Shown here one piece after another: positions 55,801 to 64,000 of a DNA stretch of 64,000 nt. Source of the stretch: Panaeolus papilionaceus (taxonomy: Eukaryota; Basidiomycota; Agaricomycetes; Agaricales); assembly GCA_015501605.1 (NCBI GenBank), contig JADNRZ010000052.1, positions 1 to 64,000 of the forward strand, given 5' to 3'. Both the position numbers and the translations under genes were made by a program. The notes under the pieces are model-generated. The model ran no database searches. It was given only the letters and a program-made list of their open reading frames with translations, and was not told where the DNA came from. Position 1 is the first letter of the stretch. Every line of letters starts with the position of its first letter.

Positions 55801-56668
55801 GAAGCGTCTAGAGGAACATGGTCTCTGCCTCTGTCTGGAGAAATGCAAGTTTGAGAAGACATGCATTGAGTACCTTGGGCTTATTGTTGCTGAGAACCGA
55901 GTCAAGATGGATCCTGTCAAAGTTGCTGGATTTGCTCAATGGCCCACCCCCACCAATAGGAAAGAAGTCCAATCTTTCCTGGGTTTTGCCAACTTCTATT
56001 GACGGTTCATCAAGGACTTCTCTCACCATGCACATCCCCTCTTTGACCTTACCAAGAGCTCCACTGAGTTTTCCTGGTCTCCTGCTGCCGCTACTGCCTT
56101 CCAGTCCATCAAGGATGCTGTCACCTCTTCCCCTGTCCTTGCTGCTCCCAATGATGATCTCCCTTTCCGGCTTGAAGCTGACTCTTCAGACTTCGCCACT
56201 GGTGCTGTACTCTCTCAACAGTCTCCAGAAGATGGAAATTGGCATCCCATTGCTTTCTTTTCCAAGTCACTCTCTCCTGTTGAAAGGAACTATGAGATTC
56301 ATGACAAGGAAATGCTTGCAATCATTCGAGCCTTGCAGGAATGGAGACACTTCCTTGAGGGTGCCTGCCACAAGTTTGAGATCTGGACTGACCACAAGAA
56401 CTTGGAATACTTCATGTCATCTCAGAACCTCAACCACAGGCAAGCCCACTGGTCTCTCACTCTGGCGCGCTTTGACTTTGTCATGCAGCACAAGGCAGGA
56501 GCTACTATGGGAAAAGCAGATGCCCTCTCACATCAGTCTGACCATGGTTCTAGTGAACGTGACAACCAGAACATCACCCTCCTCACCCCAGGGATGTTTG
56601 CAGTTCGTGCACTAGAAGGTCTGGAATTTGTTGGACAGGAACACTCTCTGGTTCGTGAGATCCATTGA
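55801..56668 (+). pseudogene. pol: gypsy-2 RT thumb and RNase H
   Basis: Frame after the deletion: LKRLEEHGLCLCLEKCKF, SFLGFANFY-stop-RFIKDFS, then RNase H with LEADSSDFATGAVLSQ, SLSPVERNYEIHDKEML and FEIWTDHKNLEYFM. In-frame TGA at 56000-56002 (FY-Arg-RFI expected) and at 56666-56668 (REIH-Arg-HS). Confidence 0.85.
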
Positions 56669-58483
56669 CATTCCAAGGAGGCCTCTGATCTTGAGGACAC
56701 TGTGGCCAAGGCAGTCAAGGCACTCAGAAAGACTGGATCTCAGTCTCTTCGCTCCTCAGAGTGGGATGAAGCTGATGGTCTTATCTACTTCTGTGGAAAG
56801 CTCTATCACCAGGTGGTGATCTTCGTTGTCGCATTGTGGCTCTCTGCCATGACTCCACTCTTGCTGGACACCCTGGACGTTGGAAGACCTTGGAGCTTGT
56901 GTCTAGGAACTACTGGTGGCCTCGCATGTCTAAGTTCATTGGACTCTACACCAGCACCTGTGACATGTGTCTTAGGACCAAGACCATCAGGCAGCGACCC
57001 CTTGGAGAGCTTGAGCCCCTTGCCGTTCCTGACTGCCGTTGGGACCATATCAGTGTGGACTTCATTGTCGAGCTTCCTGAGTCCAATGGTTATGATGCCA
57101 TGATGGTTGTTGTTGACTCCCTTTCCAAACGCGCCCACTTCACTGCTACCACTACCACTGTCTCTGCCTTAGGCACTGCCCACATGTATCGTGACCATAT
57201 CTGGAAACTCCATGGCCTTCCATCCAAGGTAGTCTCTGATCGCAGTCCACAGTTTATTGCAGAGTTCACCACAGAACTCTACAGGCTGCTTGGGATTGAG
57301 CCAGCTCGTAGCACTGCCTATCACCTGTAAGGGATAGGAATGCCCAGAAGCCAAGTTGATAATCGAGTGAGGAATCATCCTGATCCCCACTGGCCTATAT
57401 ACTACATCAGATAAACTATCTACCGGTATGCTGTGCACTAAATCTAAGAATAGGCTAAGGCTATGCGATATCAAATGATGGTGACGAAACAATCAGGAAA
57501 GGAGGCTGCGCACTACGACAGGGGTATCAATGATGCAACGGGCGGCTGTACAGTGATCTAGAGATGATGACCAGGCTGTGCACCGTAACCGCGCTAGGGT
57601 GGGGGTTCTGTGACAGATCCCCTGACATCACCCTCAAACTGATGGGCAGACTGAGCGTGTCAACCAGGAGTTGGAACAATACCTCAGGCTCTACATCTCT
57701 GAGCGACAGGATGACTGGTACGACATCCTTTCCATGGCTGAGTTTGCCTACAACAACCATGTCCACTCCTCCACCCAGCAGACTCCCTTCCTTCTAGACT
57801 CTGGTCAACATCCTTGTATGGGCTTTGAACCTCTTCCTCCCTCCCGGATGGAAACTGTGAATGAGTTCACTGATAGGATGAAGACTGCTCTTGAGGAAGC
57901 TCGTGCTGCCTTAGCAGCTGCTAAGGAGGACATGGCTAGGTACTACAACCGGCGTTGCACCAAGGCTCCTGAGATCAAGCCTGGAGATTGTGTCTACCTT
58001 GATGCCTCAGAAATCCAAACTACTTGGCCATCCAAGAAGCTCTCCCACAAGCGAGTTGGTCCTTACCCAGTCATTTCTAGTGTTGGAAAGAATGCCTACT
58101 GTCTTCAGCTTCCTAAATCCCTCTCCCGCATCCATCCAGTCTTCCATGTTGTCAGACTCACTCCTGCTCCTTATGACCCCATCTCTGGTCGAAGAGCCAA
58201 GCTACCCCCACCTCCTGTGCTTGTTGACAATGTTGAAGAGTTTGTTGTGGAGAAGATTTTGAACAGCAAGTTCATCAGAGGCAAACTTCGATACCTGATC
58301 AAATGGGAAGGATATGATGCTGGTTGGAATTCTTGGGAACCAGCTGGCGATGTCCATGCTCCTGACCTCATCAGGGACTTCTATGCAGAGAATCCTAAGG
58401 CTCCAAAGGTTATCAGGACCACCTATGCCCACATTCCTTATAAACAGACTGGACTTCATGCTTCGAGGGCGAAGCAATCCTAG
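56669..58483 (+). pseudogene. int: gypsy-2 integrase and chromodomain, split by a solo LTR
   Basis: After a frameshift near 56815 the frame reads CHDSTLAGHPGRWKTLELVSR (zinc-binding region), then the DDE core with Asp in ISVDFIVELP and Asp in VVSDRSPQF. At 57326 it is cut by a solo LTR and resumes at 57633 with TDGQTERVNQELEQY (Glu). The C-terminal chromodomain is VEKILNSKFIRGKLRYLIKW followed by EGYDAGWNSWEP. In chromoviruses this directs integration towards marked chromatin. It ends at TAG 58481-58483, 11 bp before the 3' LTR. Confidence 0.9.
57326..57627 (-). mobile_element. Solo LTR of another gypsy family in the integrase
   Basis: 302 bp. On the minus strand it starts TGTCAGGGGATCTGTCAC and ends TATCCCTTACA. 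The 5-bp duplication TCACC lies at 57321-57325 and 57628-57632; removing the insert restores the His-Pro-Gln-Thr-Asp-Gly codons. Its 5' tip is shared with the gypsy-2 LTR, but the rest is different. Confidence 0.9.
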
Positions 58484-58494
58484 AGGGGGGGTAA
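58481..58494 (+). promoter_or_regulatory. Polypurine tract of gypsy-2
   Basis: TAGAGGGGGGGTAA directly precedes the 3' LTR, the normal site for plus-strand priming. Confidence 0.75.
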
Positions 58495-58899
58495 TGTCAG
58501 GGGATCTCCTGCTACCTCCTATTCCTCTCCTTATTATTGTCTCTCTGTCTCTCCTTTCTCCATTTCCTTTGCTCTATCTCATTATCTGGACATATCATGG
58601 ACTCATAGATATTATATTACACTCTCCTTTAGTTGCCATTCATTCATTATTTAGTTGTTGCCACTGTTACATAGTCATTCCTTTGTGTTTCCCTTTGTTT
58701 GTTTCCAAAGGCATTGTTTGGCATCAAGGCTGATGCCAATGCCAGCTCATCACTTAAATAGCTGTTTCACCTGGGTTTGATCCTTTACCTCTTTCTCTTT
58801 GGATCTCCCCCAGGTGAGCCTACTTCCTGTATTTATGTAGAGCTGATATATATCTTTGGATCTCCCCCAGGACTTGTGTGTGTCTGAGGTGCCCTTACA
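58495..58899 (+). repeat. 3' LTR of gypsy-2
   Basis: 405 bp, nearly identical to the 5' LTR (a few differences noticed), TGTCAGGGG...CCCTTACA. Its right end abuts gypsy-3 integrase coding sequence. Confidence 0.95.
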
Positions 58900-59230
58900 G
58901 TGGTCCACTATGGACAGAATAGAGTCATATCCAAGGGATGGTGGAAGGTCGGTGATCAAATCCATTGAAGTTTGGGCAAAGGGTTTCATTGATTCTGGAG
59001 CGGGAATCAGAATTAGTGTGGGTCTTGCAGGGTTCCTATCGATCTTGAATTGCTGACAGGTGGCACATCCTTTGACATAGGAGGAGATGAAATGTCTCAT
59101 GCCTGGCCACCAATAAGATCTGGTGACAGCATTGTATGTTTCTCTCTGTCCAGGATGTCTGGCAGATGAACAAGAGAGGAAACAGACAGGGTGGCATTTT
59201 CTGTTGCTGTCAGCTTGGGTTAGGACAGCT
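58900..59230 (-). pseudogene. pol: gypsy-3 RNase H/integrase fragment
   Basis: Minus-strand frame: AVLTQADSNRKCHPVCFLS (start of RNase H) runs straight into the integrase zinc region (ARHPGQRETYNAV, KGCATCQQFK) and the first catalytic Asp (TSMDLITDLPPSLGYDSIL). Most of RNase H is missing, so an internal deletion occurred. It is cut at 58900 by the gypsy-2 3' LTR, and the rest of the integrase is absent. Confidence 0.8.
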
Positions 59231-59798
59231 CTGTAAATGTATTGGGATGTGTTGATGAGCTGTGAAGCCATATCCCTCTGAATTCCGCATTTTCGGTATT
59301 TTTACAATGTATCATTCCTCCTTCATTCCCTGACCTCACAATACCTTCCCCATTTGACTATTTTGTTTATTTTTCATTCTATTTTCCATTCCTTGAAACG
59401 CTTTGGCACTAGTTTTCTTAAATCCTTTCATTTTCTTTTCTTTTTGTTCATATTACCTTTTTAGTTTACCTTCGTAGCACCACTGCACCTCATGTACGTT
59501 ATTTACTGTACACTATTTCCACCACAGAGTAGACAGGTTTTCACCTCAGTTTCACCCCAGTTCATCATCATCATCCCTTGTCGTCTTTGTATTTTGTATT
59601 TCATCTTGTTTTTGTTCATATTTCATCATTCCGCATGCATTTGGCACCACCCTTCCTCTTGTTTCCCACATTTTCCCTTAGCACTCGCAGACCCCACAAT
59701 CTTGCAACATTGTGCTTACTCACTCATTGTCACATCACCCTCATCCTCACATCCTCACATATTATATTATATTTTATATCATTCTTATCTAGACTTAC
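59231..59798 (-). other. Intron-like insertion in gypsy-3
   Basis: Separates KADSDV and AVLTQADSN, which are adjacent in gypsy polyproteins. On the minus strand it begins GTAAGT and ends TTTACAG, like a spliceosomal intron, but its 568 bp are purine-rich on that strand and exact joining leaves the frame off by one. No gene is seen inside. A degenerate transposon insertion is the alternative. Confidence 0.4.
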
Positions 59799-60100
59799 CG
59801 TAACGCACACATCAGAGTCGGCTTTGATTTGGAATGGTCGGTTTTGGTCTGGCATGGTGAGCACTGGTTCCTTGCTGAATTGTTCTTTGAGGTTGTCAAA
59901 TGCAAGTTGGTGGGCGTCGGTCCATAGGAAGGGTTGGTCTTTTCAGAGTAGGTCGTTTAGGGGTCAGGCAAGGTTGGAGTAGTGTCAGATGAATTTTCGG
60001 TAGAAGTTTCCAAAACCAAGGAACGATCAGACTTGCTTGAGGGTCTTCGGTGTCGGCCAATCCTTAATTCCTGAGATCTTAGCAGGATCCATGGAAATCT
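59799..60100 (-). pseudogene. pol: gypsy-3 reverse transcriptase thumb fragment
   Basis: Minus strand: MDPAKISGIKDWPTPKTLKQ, stop, SFLGFGNFYRKFI, stop, HYSNLA, stop, PLNDLL, stop, KDQPFLWTDAHQLAFDNLK, then VLTMPDQNRPFQIKADSDV. All four stops are TGA in one frame (60027, 59985, 59964, 59943) and each stands where an Arg is normal in this highly conserved segment. Confidence 0.85.
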
Positions 60101-60328
60101 TGTTATCTCCCACTCTTTGCTAGTCTTTGGCAGTCCAAAGATAGCATCCCAGGTTGTGGCTTCATCATCAGTTTCTTCTCTGATTTCCATCCCTGCTGAC
60201 TTAGCACACTTTTCTCGCAACACCTCAGGGATAAGCTCCCCATCCAAATCTGCTCCACACTCTTCATTCTTGTCAATTTCAATAAGATCAAGATCTTCAT
60301 CCGCTGCGTCACTCTCCCAGTTATCATC
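60101..60328 (-). pseudogene. Acidic coding fragment next to gypsy-4 LTR
   Basis: Open minus-strand frame rich in Asp and Glu (DDNWESDAADEDLDLIEID, later TWDAIFGLPKTSKEW), with no recognised domain. It is cut on its 5' side by the gypsy-4 LTR and fused downstream to the gypsy-3 RT fragment. It may be part of gypsy-3 or of an unrelated gene. Confidence 0.35.
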
Positions 60329-60522
60329 TGTTAGGGAAGGGCGCCAAGAATGCGAATGAAAGGGGAATCTATAACAAGGTCGAAGGTACAGAATACAAAG
60401 AGAGTGTCCCACTCTATATAGTGTGACTCTAGATAGTGACGAGGGTGACGCAGTATGGATAAGGGAAGGGAGTTACTATATAGAGAGGAGGTGAAGGGGA
60501 AAAGGACCGTCGTGTCCTGATA
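60329..60522 (-). repeat. 3' LTR of gypsy-4, short
   Basis: Preceded on the minus strand by a polypurine tract (AAGGAGGGGGTAA). It starts TATCAGGAC (TG probably changed to TA), has a TATATAGT box and ends CCTAACA. At 194 bp it is short. The partner LTR lies beyond the right edge. Confidence 0.65.
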
Positions 60523-60586
60523 TTACCCCCTCCTTAAGGCGCGAATATGGTAAAGAATTAAATGAATAGAAGTAATAAAGTAGAAT

Positions 60587-62014
60587 TCAAAGCTTGGACG
60601 ACGAAGCAAGGGGTTGCAAAGAGGCCAAATAACAAGTAAGAATGCGATTAGGATCACGAAATTTTGATCTAGGGAGCCAAACAGCGTTCTCCGGGGAGTC
60701 GCTTTCTAAAAGGACAAGGTAATTGTCACCACTACGAAGACTTTTATGATTAAGAACAGAAGAGATAATAGGAAGAAGTGGTTTCTTTTGTTTAGAAGAA
60801 GTTAGAGTAGGAGTTGAAGAGCAAAGAGAATTAAAAGCATCCTTTTGAAGAGGAAAAGAAGGGTGAATAAATTTATATAAGCGAGAGACGTTGAAAATGT
60901 CATGGACTTTAAGATGTTTGGGAAGACCTACACAATAAGCGGAGGAGCCTATTTTTTCAATAATTTTGAAAGGTCCAATGCGCTGATCGGGGTCGAATTT
61001 ATGAGTGGGGGGTGGGTCAGGGGAGGAAATATTGGTAGCATCAACAAGAACATTGTCCCTGGGTTTAAAATCAGGAGCAGGGCGGTGATGTTTGTTGTAT
61101 TGTCGTTTCATCGCTTCAGCGGCCAGAGTGAGACTAGCAGCAGCTTCTTTCACAAGTCCATCCATTTTTTTGGCAAAATCGAGGGCTGATGGAACAGACG
61201 AGATGGGATTATGATGGGGTTGGAGGGGACGAGGGGGATTGCGACCATAGTTGAGGAAAAATGGGGAATGTCCAGTAGAAGAATTTACTCTGTTGTTTAA
61301 TGCAAACTCCGCGCATGCCAGCCACTCCACCCAATCACTCTGCTTCGCGTTTAGGAACATCCTCAAATATATCTCCACCTCCTGATTCAGTCTCTCTGTC
61401 TGACCATCTGTCTGTGGTCTGAACGCTGTTGACACATTCTCCTTGATGCCCAAAAGCCAGTTGAGTTCTCTTGTGAACTTGGACACAAAGATGGTCCTGT
61501 GGTCTGAGATGACTTTGGACGGTAACCCGAAATCCTTCCACACATTGTCGCGATATAGTCATGCCAAACCCTCTGAGGACATAGTTTTGACAGTTGGGAC
61601 CAGTCGTACCATTTTGGAGAGGCGATCAACAACGACGAAGATGCAGTCGTAGTTTCGGGATTTAGGTAGGTCCACAATGACATTGGCAGAAATAATTTGC
61701 CAGTTTTCAATCGGAATCTCATTGGGCGAGAGCAAGCCCTGAGGTTTTTGACGAATCAGCTTCGCTTTCTGACAAGTGACACAACCGTCCACATAGGTAC
61801 GCACATCACGGGAAATAGAGGGCCACCAGTAGTCGCGCTGAATGAGCTCCAGTGTTTTAGTGCGACCAGGATGACCAGCTAAAGGCGAGTCGTGGTTGGA
61901 GGTTAGGATACGGTCCCGCAGGTTATCAGCATCAGGAACTACAATGCGATTGAACCAACAGGCAAAACCGTTTTCCCAAGACCAACCAGGTAAGTTGCAA
62001 TGTGCGTCAAACAT
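60587..62014 (-). pseudogene. int: gypsy-4 integrase
   Basis: Minus-strand frame in two open parts joined by one TGA at 61559-61561 (SSEGLA-Arg-LYRDN expected). Zinc region LAGHPGRTKTLELIQRDYWW and VTCQKAK; the catalytic core has Glu in DGQTERLNQEVEIYL. At the first Asp site it reads IISANVIVDLP, with Ala-Asn where S-x-D is normal, so the first catalytic Asp may be lost (a GAC to AAC change would fit). The second site reads VISDHRTIF (Asp kept). A GPY/F-like segment (RIGPFKIIEKIGSSAYCV) follows; no clear chromodomain. The frame ends at TAA near 60587. Confidence 0.85.
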
Positions 62015-64000
62015 GTTTTAGGACAAGTTGACATGCTTCTTCACGTTCTTGAGGAAGGGTTCACAGGTATCGATATTGACAGACACAGCCCTAAGGAGAT
62101 GGGATGGTAGAAGAGTGATGTTGTCATTGTCTGAAGAGCCCTTGTCGTAATCGGGACGACGAGACAATGTGTCAGCACAGACCATGCTAGCACCCGGCTT
62201 GTGAAGGAGGGTGAAGTTGTAATCTGCGAGCTCTAGTGACCACCGAGCTTGACGGCGATTCAACTTCTGGGACACCATAAAGTATTGAAGATTCAAATGG
62301 TTGGAATGAATTTCAAAAGGTGAACAGGAACCCAGCAAGTAGCGGCGCCACTCGTACAGTGCCCGCATGATGGAGAGAAGTTCGCGGTCGTGAATGTCAT
62401 AGTTACGTTCAGCCTCATTGAGTGACTTTGACAAGAACGCAACTGGACGCCAAACACCAAGCTGGAATTGACTCAACACCACTCCTGTTGCGTAACCGGA
62501 GGAATCCGCTTCTACTTTGAAAGGAGCTTTGTCCAAGGGTAAAGCCAGAGTGGGTTCGGTGGCAATGGCGGACTTGAGAAGTTGAAACGACTGCTGGGTA
62601 TCATCTGACCATGCCCAGGGGAGCTTTCCGCAGAGACGATTCAGGGGTTTGGATATATGAGAAAAATTGCGAATGAATTGTTGGTAGAAGTTGACAAAAC
62701 CGACAAACTGCTGAGTATCCTTCTTGGATCTTGGCACCGGCCACTCCTCCACCACTTTCACTTTCTTGGGGTCCATCCTCAACTTCCCCTCTGACACCAA
62801 CACCCCTAAATATTCCACTTCTTCCACCTCGAACACGCATTTTTCAGGATTCAGGTATAAGTTATTGTCCAGGAGAACTTGTAGCACTTTGCGTGTGAGC
62901 TCGCGGTGTTGCTCCAAGTCGGTGGAAAAGATCAAAATATCATCCATATAGATGATCATGCAGCCCGTCTCTTTCAACTCCTTGAATAATTCGTCCATCA
63001 TCGTTTGGAACGTTGCAGGTGAGTTCGTTAAGCCGAAGAACATTACTGTGGGTTCAAACAGTCCACGGTTGGTGATAAATGCGGCTTTGTGTTCGTCTCC
63101 AGGCTTGATCCGAATGTTGTTATACCCCCACCTCACATCCAACTTGGTGAAGAACTTAGCACCCTTGAGTTTGTCCATTAACTCAGAAATTAGTGGGAGT
63201 GGGTAACGGTTACGAATGGTGATGTCGTTGAGTTTTCTATAGTCCTGAACGGGTCGCAAGCTACCATCCTTCTTTTTGACAAAGAAAAATGGTGAGGCAA
63301 ACGGGGACTTGGAAATCTGAATACGACCACTCCTGAGATGTTCCTCAATGAAACGATCCAATTCACGAAGCTGGTCCCGCGACAGAGGATAGACTTTACT
63401 GTTGAAAGGTTCTGCGCCAGGTTTGAGTTCAATTGCGTGGTCCCATACACGATTTGGTGGTAGCTGATCAAATTCGGTCTTGGCAAAAATAGGCGTGAAA
63501 TCAGCCATATAGTGCTCATGACCTGAGAGTTTGGTGACCGCTTCATCGAAATGTTCCCTACATTCCGCCAGCCTTCTCACATCCTCACACATCTCCCACA
63601 ACCTCTGTAAATCCACATACACCAGTGCTTCATCCTCCTCTCCTAACTCCTGTTCCACCACACGCCTCACTTCCTCCGCTCTTCTCCTCTCCTCCACATC
63701 ATCAACACCATCAGCTACATCCTCCTCAACATCATCATCTTCTTCAAGCCCACCAATATTGTGGTGGTCATTGGGATCCAACAGCAAAGAGTCAGGACCA
63801 TCGTTTACGGTCGAGAGGGCGGGGGGAAAGAAATTGAAATGCAATTTCCCAGTGCGCCAATTTACTAGGGGGTTACGACGGCGAAGCCAGGAGTAGCCAA
63901 GGATCACCGGTGATGATCCAATATTTGCCACTGAGAAGGTGATATCTTCAGTGTGGTCCTCCATGGAGACCCGTAGTGTACACTGGTGACGAATTGAATG
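62015..64000 (-). pseudogene. pol: gypsy-4 protease end, RT and RNase H (runs off the edge)
   Basis: Open on the minus strand from beyond the right edge to TAA 62018-62020, in the same frame as the integrase, so the TAA is a lesion inside one polyprotein. RT motifs: SPFFFVKKKDGSLRPVQDY, FFTKLDVRWGYNN, VMFFGLTNSPATFQTMM and the intact loop CMIIYMDDILIFS. RNase H: VEADSSGYATGVVLSQ, NEAERNYDIHDRELL and FEIHSNHLNLQYFM (Ser-Asn where T-D-H is normal, so one catalytic Asp may be missing). An acidic linker (about residues 60-120 of the visible part) precedes RT. The region right of 63964 is still coding (VTLR-type protease end), so Met 63964 is not the start. Confidence 0.85.

Larger units (their letters stand above)
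52380..58899 (+). mobile_element. Ty3/gypsy chromovirus with two LTRs (gypsy-2)
   Basis: 405-bp LTRs at 52380-52784 and 58495-58899 flank Gag, protease, RT, RNase H, integrase and a chromodomain. The flanks do not match (CATAG before, GTGGT after) and belong to different host sequences: KDZ-2 cargo on the left, gypsy-3 integrase on the right. No target duplication is therefore present, and the copy probably arose by recombination between LTRs of two insertions. The coding frame has four TGA stops, at least three frame breaks and a solo LTR insertion. Confidence 0.95.

Noticed and set aside
63531..63896. Plus-strand Ser-rich frame near the right edge
   Set aside because: Antisense of the acidic linker in gypsy-4 Pol.

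Overview
The window looks like a transposon-filled block of an agaricomycete (mushroom-forming basidiomycete) genome. The evidence is short GT-AG introns of about 50-70 bp with CTAAC/CTAAT branch sites, KDZ transposases of the fungal type, chromodomain Ty3/gypsy and Ty1/copia elements, and small NACHT P-loop genes of the type common in this group. I see no clear housekeeping gene. Almost every coding sequence is either a mobile element or part of a duplicated NACHT gene pair. All exon models were read by eye from splice signals and reading-frame arithmetic.

Layout. 1-800: a diverged repeat with a period near 175 bp. 1475-3823: remnant of a minus-strand gypsy element (Gag plus probable LTR; 'gypsy-0'). 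3843-15111: plus-strand gypsy polyprotein ('gypsy-1') split by a short hAT-type element (7224-14704, 8-bp TSD), itself split by a full-length copia element (7246-13882, two 390-bp LTRs that read as identical, 5-bp TSD). 15721-27747 and 38309-47646: two diverged copies of one segment, each with an alpha and a beta NACHT gene on the minus strand. They carry different later insertions: a TA-flanked MITE and a pogo-like deletion derivative in copy 1, and a 1.13-kb TIR element in copy 2. 29130-37743: a near-complete KDZ transposon ('KDZ-1') with 340-bp TIRs and a perfect 8-bp TSD. It carries an eight-exon transposase, a gene with two viroplasmin/RNase-H1-N-like modules and a basic accessory gene. 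48714-52379: a decayed CxC2-type KDZ transposase ('KDZ-2') and an acidic gene, cut by a solo LTR and then by a chromovirus ('gypsy-2', 52380-58899). 58900-60328: fragments of a minus-strand gypsy ('gypsy-3'). 60329-64000: a minus-strand gypsy with a short LTR ('gypsy-4') running off the right edge.

The strongest global signal is how the genes are broken. I read 22 in-frame stops in otherwise continuous coding frames, and 20 of them are TGA, mostly where an arginine is expected. This fits CGA to TGA change, that is CpG deamination of methylated cytosine or a RIP-like process. One catalytic Asp to Asn change in the gypsy-1 reverse transcriptase fits the same change on the other strand.

The insertions can be ordered: gypsy-1, then hAT, then copia; segmental duplication, then copy-specific MITEs; KDZ-2, then solo LTR and gypsy-2. 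The NACHT genes are the only candidates for host genes with a cellular role, possibly in non-self recognition, but all four are short and lack any C-terminal repeat domain.
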